From Corynebacterium sp. HMSC074A01 (GTDB taxonomy: Bacteria > Actinomycetota > Actinomycetes > Mycobacteriales > Mycobacteriaceae), in NCBI RefSeq assembly GCF_001831515.1, contig NZ_KV825615.1:17014-81013 (forward strand): DNA of 64,000 nt, written 5' to 3'. Positions 11,565 through 22,411 of this stretch are shown here, piece after piece. Under the pieces are notes generated by a model that was not told the DNA's origin, searched no databases, and saw only the letters and a program-made list of their open reading frames with translations. The translations under genes and the position numbers were made by a program. Numbering within the stretch: the first letter of the stretch is position 1; each line of letters begins with the position of its first letter.

Positions 11565-11586
11565 ACGAAAGCTTATGCTACCCCGC

Positions 11587-13185
11587 ATGACAGTTTCAGC
11601 GAAGATGTCACACACGACACAAACCACCGCAGAAAAGCTCGACGACCTGCGCGCCCGCCGCGCCGAAGCGCTCGCCCCCATGGGCGAGCAAGCACACGAC
11701 AAGGTGCGCGACGCCGGCCGACTCACCGCCCGTGAGCGGCTCGACTACATCCTGGACGAGGGATCCTTCGTGGAAACCGACATGCTCGCCCGCCACCGCA
11801 CCCACGACTTCGGCATGTACGCCAAGCGCCCGGTCACCGACGGCATCGTCACCGGCTGGGGCACCATCGACGGCCGCGAGGTCTGCATCTTCTCCCAGGA
11901 CGGCACCGTCTTCGGCGGCGCGCTCGGCGAGGTCTACGGCGAGAAGATGATCAAGATCCAGAAGCTGGCCATTGCCACCGGCCGCCCGCTGATCGGCCTC
12001 TACGAGGGGGCGGGCGCGCGCATCCAGGACGGCGCGGTCTCGCTCGACTGGATCGCCCAGACCTTCTACCAGAACGTGCAGGCCAGCGGCGTGGTGCCGC
12101 AGATCTCCGTGATCCTGGGCGCCTGCGCCGGCGGCAACGCGTACTCGCCCGCGCTCACCGACTTCGTGGTGATGGTGGACAAGACCTCCAAGATGTTTGT
12201 CACCGGCCCGGACGTGATCAAGACCGTCACCGGCGAGGAGATCAGCCAGGAGGAGCTCGGCGGTGCGTGGACGCACATGGCCACCGCGGGCAACTGCCAC
12301 TACGTCGCCGAAAACGACCAGGAGGCGCTGGACTGGGTCATGGACCTGGTGAGCTACCTGCCGGCGAATAGTCGGGAGAAGGTGGACACGAAGGCGTCGA
12401 TAAGCAATGAGCCCAAAGAAGCGCTGGATCAGCTCATCCCCGACTCCCCCAATACCCCCTACGACGTGCGCGAGGTCATCGCCGAGCTTGCCGACGACGG
12501 CGAGTACCTCGAGATCATGGAGCAGCGCGCCGAGAACGTCGTCACCGCGTTCGGGCACATTGACGACCAGGTCGTCGGTTTTGTGGCGAACCAGCCGCAG
12601 GTCTTCGCCGGCTGCCTGGACATCGACTCTTCTGAGAAGGCCGCGCGCTTCGTGCGTACCTGCGACGCTTTCAACATCCCGATTGTCATGCTGGTGGACG
12701 TGCCCGGGTTTTTGCCCGGCGCGGGCCAGGAGTACGGCGGCATCCTGCGCCGCGGCGCGAAGCTGCTCTACGCCTACGGCGAGGCGACCGTACCGAAAAT
12801 CACCGTGACCATGCGCAAGGCCTACGGCGGCGCGTACTGCGTCATGGGCTCGAAGGGCCTGGGCGCGGACGTGAACCTCGCGTGGCCGACCGCGCAGATC
12901 GCGGTGATGGGCGCGGCCGGCGCCGTCGGGTTTATCAACCGCAAGGAGATCAAGGCCGCCCGCGAGTCCGGGATGGACGAGCAGGCCCTTAACGAGCTGA
13001 TCGCCAGCTTCGAGCGCGAGTACGAAGACACCATCTTGAACCCCTACAACGCCGCCGAGCGCGGGCTCATTGACGCGGTGATCTTGCCCTCGGAGACCCG
13101 CGACGCGATCGCCGCGAACCTGCGTCTCTACCGCGACAAGACTGTCGCCCGCCCCGCCCGCAAGCACGGCAACATGCCGCTGTAA
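11587..13185 (+). CDS. accD1: acyl-CoA (acetyl/propionyl-CoA) carboxylase beta subunit AccD1/DtsR1-like
   Basis: The product is 532 residues from ATG 11587. ATG 11575, four residues longer, is also possible. It is the carboxyltransferase half of biotin-dependent acyl-CoA carboxylase, pairing with AccBC to make malonyl-CoA. Both glycine-rich loops are intact: [10 protein letters not shown] near residue 139 and [12 protein letters not shown] near 175, then [40 protein letters not shown] and the terminal RKHGNMPL. It closely resembles corynebacterial DtsR1. The fas start lies 28 bases downstream, so accD1-fas is one unit linking supply and use of malonyl-CoA. Compare the divergent paralogue at 41513. 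Confidence 0.93.
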   Translation: MTVSAKMSHTTQTTAEKLDDLRARRAEALAPMGEQAHDKVRDAGRLTARERLDYILDEGSFVETDMLARHRTHDFGMYAKRPVTDGIVTGWGTIDGREVCIFSQDGTVFGGALGEVYGEKMIKIQKLAIATGRPLIGLYEGAGARIQDGAVSLDWIAQTFYQNVQASGVVPQISVILGACAGGNAYSPALTDFVVMVDKTSKMFVTGPDVIKTVTGEEISQEELGGAWTHMATAGNCHYVAENDQEALDWVMDLVSYLPANSREKVDTKASISNEPKEALDQLIPDSPNTPYDVREVIAELADDGEYLEIMEQRAENVVTAFGHIDDQVVGFVANQPQVFAGCLDIDSSEKAARFVRTCDAFNIPIVMLVDVPGFLPGAGQEYGGILRRGAKLLYAYGEATVPKITVTMRKAYGGAYCVMGSKGLGADVNLAWPTAQIAVMGAAGAVGFINRKEIKAARESGMDEQALNELIASFEREYEDTILNPYNAAERGLIDAVILPSETRDAIAANLRLYRDKTVARPARKHGNMPL

Positions 13186-13213
13186 ACCTCTCACCACCCT
13201 AAAAGGACGATTC

Positions 13214-16200
13214 ATGACGATTAATCCCATTGCCGCGCTCAATTCCGCCCGCCCCGCGCTCATCTTCCAGGGCCAGGGAAGCCCCTGGCAGCGCGCCCTG
13301 CATGACGCCGTCTCGCCCACCGCGCGCGTCACACTGCGCTCGCTTCTCGACGCCGCACTTTCCCTCACCGGCCCCGTCGCCCGCCCCCTGGCCTCTGCGG
13401 TGCCGGGCACGGTCGACCGTCTCGGCGCGATCTTGAACGCCGACGAAGAGGTCGGGTCGCTGCCCATGGACGCGCACCCGGCGGTCTCGGTGCCCGGCAT
13501 CGTGCTCGCCCAGCTCGCGGCGGTGCAGCACCTGCGTGACCTCGGCTTGGAGGTCGAAAACGTCGATCTCGCCGGCCATTCCCAGGGCGCGCTCGGCGTG
13601 GCCGCGGTGAAGCACCCGGAGCACGCGCTCGCCTTCGCGCTCATTCTCGGCGCTGCCGCTTCGACTGCCTACGGCGCGCGCGATACGGCCCCGCGGATGC
13701 TCAGCGTGCGCGGCATCCCGGTCCCGGCACTTTCCGACCTGCTCGTCGAGCAGGACGCCGACAAGCTGCTGTCCGTAGTCAACGGCCCGCGCCACGCAGT
13801 CCTCGCAGGCGAGCCCGCCGAGCTGGCGCAAGTCCGCGAGGCCATCGAGAAGCATGCGGAGGCCTTCAACGCCAAGCTGGAAGCAGCCGAGTTCGGCGGC
13901 TCCGAGCTCACCCCCATCTTCGACGAGCTGCCGGTTGCCTACCCCTTCCACCACGCAAGCGAGGCCAACACCCGCGCCGTCGAGCTGGCCGCCGAGTGGG
14001 CAAAGCAGTGTGGCCTGGATCTGGGCGAGGATTCCCCGCGCGCGCTCGCGCAGGCCATCCTGGTCGACCGCCACGACTGGCCCGTCTCCGTGCGCGGCCT
14101 GCTCGAGGACGGAGCAACGCACGTCGTCTCGCTCGACTCCGCGCTCAGCGGGATTACCTCCAAGCTCGTCGCCGGCTCCGGCGTGCCCGTGATCACCGCC
14201 GATAACGCGCGTGCCCGCGACGCGCTTGCCACCCCGGGCACCGAGATCCCCGAGGCGGTCTCCTACGAGAAGTTCGCCCCGCGCCTGGTGCGCCTGCCGG
14301 ACGGCAAAGTCTACACCCAGACCCGCTTCTCGCAGGTCACCGGCCTGTCCCCCATCATCCTGGGCGGCATGACGCCTACCTCGGCGGACGGCGAGATCGT
14401 CGCCGCCGCCGCTAACGCCGGCTACTGGACCGAGCTCGCCGGCGGCGGCATGTACTCCGAGGAGGTGTTCAACGAGCACCGCGACACGCTCGCCGCACAC
14501 CTCGCGCCGGGTCGCACCGCCCAGTTCAACACCATGTTCTTCGACCGCTTCCTGTGGAACATGCACTTCGGCCAGACCCGCATGGTGCCCAAGGCTCGTG
14601 CCGCCGGCGCCCCGTTTAACGGCGTGTGCATCTCCGCGGGCATCCCCGAGGTCGACGAGGCCACCGAGATCATCGACGGCTTGCGCGCCGACGGCTTCCC
14701 CTACATCGCGTTCAAGCCGGGCACCCCGACCCAGGTCCGCGACGCGGTCGCGATCGCCGCGGCCAACCCTGATGTGCCGGTGATCCTCATGGTCGAGGAC
14801 GGCCACGCCGGCGGCCACCACTCCTGGGTGGACCTGGACGACATGCTGGTGGACACCTACGCGCAGGTCCGCGAGCACGACAACGCGATCCTTACCGTCG
14901 GAGGTGGGGTGTACTCGCCGGAGCGCGCCGCGGAGCTGCTCACCGGCGCGTGGGCGCAGCGCTTCGAGATGCCGCACATGCCGGTCGACGCCGTCTTCTT
15001 GGGCACCGTCGCGATGGCCACCAAGGAGGCAAAAGCCACCGATTCGGTGAAAGACCTGCTGGTCAACACGAAGGGGCTCAGTCCCGCGGACAACGGTGGC
15101 TGGGTGTCGCGTGGTTCGGGGCGCAACGGCGTGGCGTCGTCGCAAAGCCACTTGCTCGCCGACATCCACGACCTGGACAACTCTTTTGCCAAGGCCTCCC
15201 GCCTGATCACCAACATGCCGGCCGAGGAGTACCAGGAGCGCCGCGAGGAGATCATCGCCGCACTGGCTAAGACCTCCAAGCCTTTCTTCGGCGACATCGA
15301 GGACATGACGTATGCCGAGTGGGTTGAGCGCTTCGTCGAGCTGGCGCACCCGTTTGTCGACGCCTCGTGGGACGCCCGTTTTGTCTCCACGCTGCGCCGC
15401 ATCGAGGCGCGCCTTGCGCCGCAGGACAGCGGCGAGATTGTCAGCCAGTTTGCCGACGGCCCGCAGGACCCGCACGAGGCGCTCGCCCGGCTCATCGAGG
15501 CCTACCCGCAGGCCCGCGAGATCCGCGTCTCCCCGCGTGATGCCGCCTGGTGGATCTCCCTGCACTACGAATATCCCAAGCCCATGCCGTGGGTCCCGGC
15601 GATCGACGGCGACCTGAAGATGTGGTTTGGCAAGGACACGCTCTGGCAGGCCCAAGACCCGCGCTATACCGCCGACGAGGTCCGCATCATCCCCGGCCCC
15701 GTCGCAGTCGCCGGCATTACCCGCAAGAACGAGCCGGTCGCAGAGCTGCTCGGCCGCTTCGAGGCCGCCACGACGCAGGCGCTTCTCGACGCCGACGTCA
15801 CCCCCACCGACCGCTTCGCCCGCCTCGCTGACGCCGTGAGCGTCGAGGACTACCTGCGCGCGGCCCCGACCCTGTTCTGGCATGGGCACCTCATGGACAA
15901 CCCGGCCTACACCATGGACGACGCGAGCTTCGAGATCGTCCACGACTTCTACGGCTCCGACGCCTCCGACGGGGACAACGGGCTGGCCATCCGCATCCAC
16001 ACCGACTCCTATTGGGACGACCTGCCGGAGGACCAGCGACCCTTCTACGTGCGCGACGTGACTATCCCGATCCACCTGCCCGAGGGCGTGCACACCGGTG
16101 CCTCGCCGGTCGTCGACGACGCGCGCCTGCCGAAGGCCGTCTTCGACCTGCTCGCGGGTCTGGCCGGCGTGGGCTCGGTTTCTGAGGCTGGCGATGCGAT

Positions 16201-19200
16201 CACCGAGCTGCCGTCGATTATCGCGGGTTCTGAGGATACGGCGCACCCCTTCGGGCTTGCGCGCACCAGCTTCCACGTCCCCGCCTCCCTGCTTAAGGCG
16301 CACACCGCGGTCACCGGTGCCGCCCTTGGCACCGACGTGCCCGACGGCACGCCCGACGCGCTGGTCGGCCCATGCTGGCCGGCGATCTATACCGCGCTCG
16401 GCTCCGCCACGCTCACAGACGGCTACCCAGTCATCGAGGGCCTGCTCAACGCCGTCCACCTCGACCACCTCATCGCGCTTGCACCAGGCACGGACCTGCA
16501 CGCGCTTGCTGACGGCCGCGAGCTCGCCGTCACCTCCTGGTGCAGCGGCATCGAGGAGTCGGTCTCCGGGCGCATCGTCACGGTCGAGCTGCGCATTGCA
16601 GACGGTGAGCGCGACGCGGTCAAGCAAATGCACCGCTTTGCCATCCGCGGCCGGGCGACGACCTCTACCCCGCCGAGTGTCGCACCCGAGTTCGGCGGCG
16701 TCGAGGCCGCAATCGAGGCGACCCCGCGCTCCTTTGTCGACCGCGCAACAGTGACGGCCCCTGCCGACATGACGCCTTTCGCCCTGGTCTCGGGCGACTA
16801 CAACCCGATCCACTCCTCCTACAACGCCTCCGGGCTCGTCGGCTTAAGCGCGCCACTGGTGCACGGCATGTGGCTGTCTGCCACCGCACAGCACCTCGCC
16901 GGACGCCACGGGCGCGTGACCGGCTGGACCTACTCCATGTACGGCATGGTGCAGCTGAACGACGAGGTGGAGCTGACCGTCGAGCGCGTCGGCCGCGCCG
17001 GCATCCAGCCCGCGCTCGAGGTGACCTGCCGGATCGGCGGCGAAGTCGTCTCCCGCGGCCAGGCGCTGCTCGCGCAGCCGGCGACCGCCTACCTCTACCC
17101 GGGCCAGGGCATCCAGTCCGAGGGCATGGGTGCCGGCGACCGCGCGGCCAGCCCCGCCGCCCGCGAAATCTGGCGACGCGCCGACGCGCACACCCGCGAA
17201 AACCTGGGCTTTTCCATCCAGCGCATCGTGGACGCCAACCCGACGGAGCTCACCGTGCGCGGCGAAGTGTTCAAGCACCCCGACGGCGTCCTGCACCTGA
17301 CGCAGTTCACGCAGGTCGCCCTCGCCGTGGTGGCCTACGCGCAGACCACGCGGCTTCGCGACGCGAACGCGCTGGCCACCGGTGCCATGTACGCGGGCCA
17401 CTCGCTGGGCGAGTACACCGCGCTCGCCTCGCTGGGCAACATCTTCGACCTGGAATCCGTCATTGATGTGGTCTACTCCCGCGGCTCCTCCATGGGCTCG
17501 CTGGTCCCGCGCGATGCGGAGGGTAACTCCGACTACGGCATGGGTGCGCTGCGCCCCAACATGATCGGGGTGTCCGACGCTGAGGTCGCCGACTACGTCG
17601 CCAAGGTGGCGGCAGACACCGGCGAGTTCCTGGAGATTGTCAACTACAACATCAAGGGCCAGCAGTACTCCGTCGCCGGCACGAAGCGCGGCCTCGCCGT
17701 CCTCGCCGAGCGCGCGGGCGCTGTGCACGAGCGTGCCTACGTGCCGGTGCCGGGCATCGACGTGCCCTTCCACTCGCGCGTGCTGCGCTCCGGCGTGGCC
17801 GACTTCGCCGCCAAGCTCAACGAGCTGTTGCCCGCGCGCATCGACGTCGACGCCCTCGAGCACCGCTACGTCCCCAACCTGGTCGCGCGCCCCTTCGAGC
17901 TCACGCAGGAATTCATCGACGCCGTGCGCGCCGAAGTGCCTGCCGACGACCGCGCCTCCCAGGACGCACTCGCCGCGCTCAACCCAGACACCATGGACCG
18001 CTCCGACGTCGCTCGCGTCCTGCTGATCCAGCTTCTGGCCTGGCAGTTCGCCTCGCCGGTGCGCTGGATTGAGACCCAGGACCTCATCTTCGCCCGCGTC
18101 GAGCAGGCCATCGAGGTGGGCCTGGCGTCCGCGCCGACTTTGACCAACCTGGCCAAGCGCGAGATGGCGGTGACCGGCCACCACATCCCGGTGGTCAACG
18201 CGGAGGCGAACTGGGAGCAGGTCACGCTCAGCGACACCGTCGCCGCGCCCGAGCCGGAGGCCGCGGAAGAGGACACCACCGAGGCAGAAGCACCGGCCGA
18301 GTCCGCGCCTGCCGAGCCCGCACCGGCCGCACCTGCAGCCCCCGCCGCGGCACCGGCAGCCGCGCCCGCGCAACCGGCCTCCGACCTGCCGTTTCACGCC
18401 GCCGACGCAATCAACGTGCTCTTCGCCTTCCAGAACAAGATCCGCCCCGAGCAGATCACAGACGCCGACACCATCGAGGAGCTCACCGGCGGCGTCTCCT
18501 CGCGCCGCAACCAGCTGCTCATGGACATGTCCGCGGAGCTCGGCGTGCCCGCCATCGACGGCGCCGCCGAAGCCGACGTGGTCACCCTGCGCGAGCGCGT
18601 GAACACCGCAGCACCCAGCTACACCCCCTTCGGCCCGGTGCTCACCGAGGCGATCGGCACGCGCCTGCGCCAGGTCCTCGGTGCCGCGAGCCTGGCCCCC
18701 TCCCACGTCGCCGACTACGTCACCGGCACCTGGGCGCTGCCCGCAAGCTGGGTCCCGCACGTCGAGGCCGCCGTCCTGCTGGGTACCCGCGAGGAGGACT
18801 CGGTCCGCGGCGGCACCCTTGCCACCCTCCCGCCGGCCAGCTCGAAGGCCGAGGTCGCCACGCTTCTCGACGCCGCCGTCGAACTCGTCGCCAAAAACCA
18901 CAACCAGGAAGTCGCCAAGGCTTCTGCCGCGGCGTCCTCCGGCGGCGGGGTCGTCGACTCCGCAGCGCTCGACGCCTACCGTGAGGAGGTTTCCGACACG
19001 CTCGTCGCCACCGCACGCACCCTGCTGGAGAAGCTCGGCGTGGAGTCCGCGGCCGCGGACACCTCCGTCGACGCCGAGGCCGCCGCCGAGGCCCGCACCG
19101 TCCTCGACACCATCGAGGCCGAGCTCGGCACGAACTGGGTCGCGCAGGTCTCCCCGGTCTTCGACGCCCGCCGCGCAATCCTTTTCGACGACCGCTGGGC

Positions 19201-22200
19201 CCAGGCCCGCGAGGACCTCGCCCGCATCGCCACCGGCGACACCGGCGAAAACACTTCCCGCTTCGCGCCCGCACGTTTCACCGGCACCGGCCAGACGATC
19301 GCCGACCAGGCACGCTGGTACGCCGCGCACACCGAGGGCGCACCGCGCAAGGTCCTGGAGGACATCGCGGCCAACGCGCTCGAGACTCCAGAGCTCGAGT
19401 ACGCAGGCGACGTCGCGCTTGTTACCGGCGCCGCACCTGGCTCCATCGCCACCGCTCTGGTCGAGCGCCTGCTCGAGGGAGGCGCGACCGTCATCATGAC
19501 GGCCTCGCGGATCACCCAGTCCCGCAAGGAGTTCGCGCGCAAACTCTTCCGCGACCACGGCACCCCGGGTGCCGCGCTCTGGCTGGTCCCGGCGAACCTG
19601 TCGTCCTACCGCGACGTCGATGCGCTCATCGACTGGATTGGTTCTGCCCAGCGCGAGACCGTGGGCAACGAGGTCAAGCTGATCAAGCCCGCCCTCGTCC
19701 CCACGCTCGCCTTCCCCTTTGCCGCGCCTGGTGTCTCCGGCTCGCTGGCCGAGGTCGGCGGGAACACCGAAACCCAGGCAAGGCTGCTGCTCTGGTCGCT
19801 GGAGCGCACCATCGCCGGTCTGGCCCGTCTCGCCCAAGACGCGGACGTGCCCACCCGCGCACACATCGTGCTTCCGGGCTCGCCGAACCGCGGCACCTTC
19901 GGCGGCGACGGCGCGTACGGCGAGGTCAAGGCCGCGCTCGACGCGATCGTGAACAAGTGGCACGCCGAGACCGGCTGGCCCGAAGGCGTGACGCTGGCCC
20001 AGGCGCGCATCGGCTGGGTCGCGGGCACGCACCTGATGGGCGGCAACGACGTGCTCATCCCTGCCGCCCGCGAAGCCGGCATCCACGTCTGGGACCCGGA
20101 GGAGATCTCCTCCAAGCTCATGGGCCTGGCAAGCGCCGAGTCGCGCAAAACGGCGCAGGAGCACCCGCTGGACCTCGACCTCACCGGCGGACTCGCAGAC
20201 TCCGGCGTGTCGATCGCCGAGCTCGCCCGCGAGACGAGCATCGAGGCTGCCCCGGCTCAGGTAAACAACCCAGACACCGACGCCCCGCGCATCAAGGCGC
20301 TGCCGAACGTGGCCAACCCCGCCCAGCCGGACGGCTCGGCGATCGGCCAGCTCGGCGAGGTCACTTGCCCGCTGGACGACATGATCGTCATCGCCGGTAT
20401 CGGCGAGGTCTCCTCCTGGGGCTCCGGCCGCACGCGCACGGAAGCCGAGTACGGCATCCAGCGCGACGGCACGGTCGAGCTCACCGCCGCCGGCGTGCTC
20501 GAGCTCGCCTGGATGACGGGCCTTGTCCACTGGGCCGAGGACCCCACCCCGGGCTGGTACGACGCCGACGGCCAGGAAGTGGCCGAAGAGGACATCGCGA
20601 ACCGCTTCCGCGACGAGGTCATCGCGCGCGCCGGTGTGCGCCGCCTGAGCGACAAGTACTTCCTCACCGACGGCGGCTCCATCGACCTCACCGAGGTCTT
20701 CTTGGACCGCGACGTCACCTTCAGCGTCGCCAACGAAGCCGAGGCCCGCGAATTCGCCGAGGCCGATCCGGACAAGACCCGCATCACCTGCACTGACGGC
20801 GAGTGGCAGGTCACCCGCCTGGCAGGTGCCACCGCGCAGCTGCCACGCAAGGCCACGCTTTCTCGCTCCGTCGCAGGCCAGATGCCGGAGGGCTTCGACC
20901 CCGCCAAGTGGGGCATCCCCGCCCAGATGGTGGACAATATGGACCGCATCGCGGTGTGGAACCTGGTCACCGCAGTCGACGCGTTCATCTCCGCGGGCTT
21001 CACCCCCGCTGAGCTGCTGCGCGCGATCCACCCGGCGGATGTCGCGTCCACCCAGGGCACCGGCATCGGCGGCATGGAGTCCCTGCACCAGGTCTTCGTC
21101 TCCCGCTTCATTGGCGAGGAGCGCCAGTCCGACATCTTGCAGGAGGCCCTGCCGAACGTGGTGGCCGCGCATGTGATGCAGTCGCTGGTGGGCGGCTACG
21201 GATCCATGATCCACCCGGTCGCCGCCTGCGCTACCGCCGCGGTATCCGTGGAGGAGGCCGTGGACAAGATCAAGCTTGGCAAGGCCGACTTCGTCGTCGC
21301 CGGCGGCATCGACGATGTCCAGGTCGAGTCGCTCCAGGGCTTCGGCGACATGAACGCCACCGCTGAGACCGCGAAGATGACCGCGCAGGGCATCGACGAC
21401 CGCTTCATCTCTCGCGCGAACGACCGCCGTCGCGGCGGATTCCTCGAGGGCGAGGGCGGCGGCACCCTGCTCGTGGTGCGCGGCTCGCTCGCCGCGGAGC
21501 TGGGCCTGCCGGTGCATGCTGTGGTCGCCTACGCCGATTCCTTCGGCGATGGCGCGCACACCTCCATCCCGGCACCAGGCCTGGGCGTGCTCGCCGCGGC
21601 TCGCGGTGGCAAGCACTCGCGCCTGACCCGCAGCATCACCTCGCTCGGGCTTTCGCTTGACGACGTCAACGTCGTCTCCAAGCACGACACCTCCACCAAC
21701 GCCAACGACCCGAACGAGTCCGAGCTGCACTCCCTGCTCTGGCCCGCCGCCGGCCGCGACCCGCACGCGCCGATGTACGTCATCTCGCAGAAGTCGCTCA
21801 CCGGTCACGCTAAGGCGGGCGCAGCTCTGTTCCAGATCGGCGGGCTGATCGAGGTCTTACGCACCGGCCGCCTGCCGCAGAATGCCTCGCTGGACTGCGT
21901 CGATCCGCTCATCGGGCCGAAGGCCACCAACCTGGTCTGGCTGCGCGACACCCTCGACCTTGGCGAGGGCGCAGTGAAAGCAGCGGCGCTGACCTCGCTG
22001 GGCTTCGGCCACGTCGGCGCGCTCGTCGTACTCGCCCACCCAGGTGTGTTCGAGGCGGCACTCGCTGCCGAGGGGCGCGACGTCGAGGCCTGGCGCGCAC
22101 GCGCCACCGAGCGCCTGCGCTCCGGTGCGGGCCACCTGGAGGCAGGCATGGTCGGACGTGCCGCCCTGTTCGAGCAGGTGCACAACCGCCGCTTCGCCGA

Positions 22201-22285
22201 GGGCCACACCCACAACAGTGAGATCGCCCTTCTGCTGGACGCGGACGCCCGCTTGGGCGAGGACGGTGTGTACCCGGTCGCGTAG
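13214..22285 (+). CDS. fas: type I multifunctional fatty acid synthase
   Basis: One polypeptide of 3023 residues, full length for bacterial FAS-I, makes acyl-CoAs from acetyl- and malonyl-CoA in the cytosol. Domains in order: acetyltransferase (GHSQGALG near 120); FMN enoyl reductase (ILGGMTPTSADGE near 380); MaoC-like hot-dog dehydratase (DYNPIHSSYNASGLVG near 1193); malonyl/palmitoyl transferase (YPGQGIQSEGMG near 1293, GHSLGEYTALASLG near 1395); an Ala/Pro/Glu-rich linker (about 1675-1720); acyl carrier domain (near 1724-1800, with GGVSSRRNQLL carrying the phosphopantetheine Ser); ketoreductase (LVTGAAPGSIATAL near 2070, YGEVKAALDAI near 2234); ketosynthase (Cys in AACATAAVSVEEAVD near 2671, His in VSKHDTSTNAND and SLTGHAKAGAAL near 2822 and 2863). 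There is no C-terminal transferase; acpS is separate. AAAAGGA precedes the ATG. Confidence 0.97.
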   Translation: MTINPIAALNSARPALIFQGQGSPWQRALHDAVSPTARVTLRSLLDAALSLTGPVARPLASAVPGTVDRLGAILNADEEVGSLPMDAHPAVSVPGIVLAQLAAVQHLRDLGLEVENVDLAGHSQGALGVAAVKHPEHALAFALILGAAASTAYGARDTAPRMLSVRGIPVPALSDLLVEQDADKLLSVVNGPRHAVLAGEPAELAQVREAIEKHAEAFNAKLEAAEFGGSELTPIFDELPVAYPFHHASEANTRAVELAAEWAKQCGLDLGEDSPRALAQAILVDRHDWPVSVRGLLEDGATHVVSLDSALSGITSKLVAGSGVPVITADNARARDALATPGTEIPEAVSYEKFAPRLVRLPDGKVYTQTRFSQVTGLSPIILGGMTPTSADGEIVAAAANAGYWTELAGGGMYSEEVFNEHRDTLAAHLAPGRTAQFNTMFFDRFLWNMHFGQTRMVPKARAAGAPFNGVCISAGIPEVDEATEIIDGLRADGFPYIAFKPGTPTQVRDAVAIAAANPDVPVILMVEDGHAGGHHSWVDLDDMLVDTYAQVREHDNAILTVGGGVYSPERAAELLTGAWAQRFEMPHMPVDAVFLGTVAMATKEAKATDSVKDLLVNTKGLSPADNGGWVSRGSGRNGVASSQSHLLADIHDLDNSFAKASRLITNMPAEEYQERREEIIAALAKTSKPFFGDIEDMTYAEWVERFVELAHPFVDASWDARFVSTLRRIEARLAPQDSGEIVSQFADGPQDPHEALARLIEAYPQAREIRVSPRDAAWWISLHYEYPKPMPWVPAIDGDLKMWFGKDTLWQAQDPRYTADEVRIIPGPVAVAGITRKNEPVAELLGRFEAATTQALLDADVTPTDRFARLADAVSVEDYLRAAPTLFWHGHLMDNPAYTMDDASFEIVHDFYGSDASDGDNGLAIRIHTDSYWDDLPEDQRPFYVRDVTIPIHLPEGVHTGASPVVDDARLPKAVFDLLAGLAGVGSVSEAGDAITELPSIIAGSEDTAHPFGLARTSFHVPASLLKAHTAVTGAALGTDVPDGTPDALVGPCWPAIYTALGSATLTDGYPVIEGLLNAVHLDHLIALAPGTDLHALADGRELAVTSWCSGIEESVSGRIVTVELRIADGERDAVKQMHRFAIRGRATTSTPPSVAPEFGGVEAAIEATPRSFVDRATVTAPADMTPFALVSGDYNPIHSSYNASGLVGLSAPLVHGMWLSATAQHLAGRHGRVTGWTYSMYGMVQLNDEVELTVERVGRAGIQPALEVTCRIGGEVVSRGQALLAQPATAYLYPGQGIQSEGMGAGDRAASPAAREIWRRADAHTRENLGFSIQRIVDANPTELTVRGEVFKHPDGVLHLTQFTQVALAVVAYAQTTRLRDANALATGAMYAGHSLGEYTALASLGNIFDLESVIDVVYSRGSSMGSLVPRDAEGNSDYGMGALRPNMIGVSDAEVADYVAKVAADTGEFLEIVNYNIKGQQYSVAGTKRGLAVLAERAGAVHERAYVPVPGIDVPFHSRVLRSGVADFAAKLNELLPARIDVDALEHRYVPNLVARPFELTQEFIDAVRAEVPADDRASQDALAALNPDTMDRSDVARVLLIQLLAWQFASPVRWIETQDLIFARVEQAIEVGLASAPTLTNLAKREMAVTGHHIPVVNAEANWEQVTLSDTVAAPEPEAAEEDTTEAEAPAESAPAEPAPAAPAAPAAAPAAAPAQPASDLPFHAADAINVLFAFQNKIRPEQITDADTIEELTGGVSSRRNQLLMDMSAELGVPAIDGAAEADVVTLRERVNTAAPSYTPFGPVLTEAIGTRLRQVLGAASLAPSHVADYVTGTWALPASWVPHVEAAVLLGTREEDSVRGGTLATLPPASSKAEVATLLDAAVELVAKNHNQEVAKASAAASSGGGVVDSAALDAYREEVSDTLVATARTLLEKLGVESAAADTSVDAEAAAEARTVLDTIEAELGTNWVAQVSPVFDARRAILFDDRWAQAREDLARIATGDTGENTSRFAPARFTGTGQTIADQARWYAAHTEGAPRKVLEDIAANALETPELEYAGDVALVTGAAPGSIATALVERLLEGGATVIMTASRITQSRKEFARKLFRDHGTPGAALWLVPANLSSYRDVDALIDWIGSAQRETVGNEVKLIKPALVPTLAFPFAAPGVSGSLAEVGGNTETQARLLLWSLERTIAGLARLAQDADVPTRAHIVLPGSPNRGTFGGDGAYGEVKAALDAIVNKWHAETGWPEGVTLAQARIGWVAGTHLMGGNDVLIPAAREAGIHVWDPEEISSKLMGLASAESRKTAQEHPLDLDLTGGLADSGVSIAELARETSIEAAPAQVNNPDTDAPRIKALPNVANPAQPDGSAIGQLGEVTCPLDDMIVIAGIGEVSSWGSGRTRTEAEYGIQRDGTVELTAAGVLELAWMTGLVHWAEDPTPGWYDADGQEVAEEDIANRFRDEVIARAGVRRLSDKYFLTDGGSIDLTEVFLDRDVTFSVANEAEAREFAEADPDKTRITCTDGEWQVTRLAGATAQLPRKATLSRSVAGQMPEGFDPAKWGIPAQMVDNMDRIAVWNLVTAVDAFISAGFTPAELLRAIHPADVASTQGTGIGGMESLHQVFVSRFIGEERQSDILQEALPNVVAAHVMQSLVGGYGSMIHPVAACATAAVSVEEAVDKIKLGKADFVVAGGIDDVQVESLQGFGDMNATAETAKMTAQGIDDRFISRANDRRRGGFLEGEGGGTLLVVRGSLAAELGLPVHAVVAYADSFGDGAHTSIPAPGLGVLAAARGGKHSRLTRSITSLGLSLDDVNVVSKHDTSTNANDPNESELHSLLWPAAGRDPHAPMYVISQKSLTGHAKAGAALFQIGGLIEVLRTGRLPQNASLDCVDPLIGPKATNLVWLRDTLDLGEGAVKAAALTSLGFGHVGALVVLAHPGVFEAALAAEGRDVEAWRARATERLRSGAGHLEAGMVGRAALFEQVHNRRFAEGHTHNSEIALLLDADARLGEDGVYPVA

Positions 22286-22289
22286 CACC

Positions 22290-22311
22290 ACCGGCGGTGT
22301 GTGCCGCCGGT
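22290..22311 (+). terminator. hairpin just after fas
   Basis: ACCGGCGG (22290-22297) and CCGCCGGT (22304-22311) form a perfect 8-bp stem with a six-base loop, beginning five bases after the fas stop. No T-tract follows. It may stabilise the 3' end or contribute to termination together with the larger hairpin downstream. Confidence 0.5.
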
Positions 22312-22354
22312 AACACCATCCGAACTTGCAGGGATAGATCCTCTGCACACACGT

Positions 22355-22388
22355 AACGGGGTGGGCCACTTCCCCGGCCCACCCCGTT
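22355..22388. terminator. strong 13-bp hairpin between fas and the accessory island
   Basis: AACGGGGTGGGCC (22355-22367) and GGCCCACCCCGTT (22376-22388) form a perfect 13-bp stem with an eight-base loop. No long T-run follows on either strand, but stems of this kind often end transcription in actinobacteria. Being symmetric, it can serve both fas from the left and the restriction fragment from the right. It marks the left edge of the lower-GC island. Confidence 0.65.
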
Positions 22389-22411
22389 GGTGTGTGTTGG
22401 GGGCGACGTAT

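Noticed and set aside
16844-21808. A 1654-codon open frame antisense to fas, and similar long frames antisense to the AddAB-like pair (36408-41423) and to 13199-16813
   Set aside because: They mirror strong coding genes on the other strand, have Arg/Gly/His-rich composition, no motifs and no ribosome sites. Such frames are expected from high GC at third positions.
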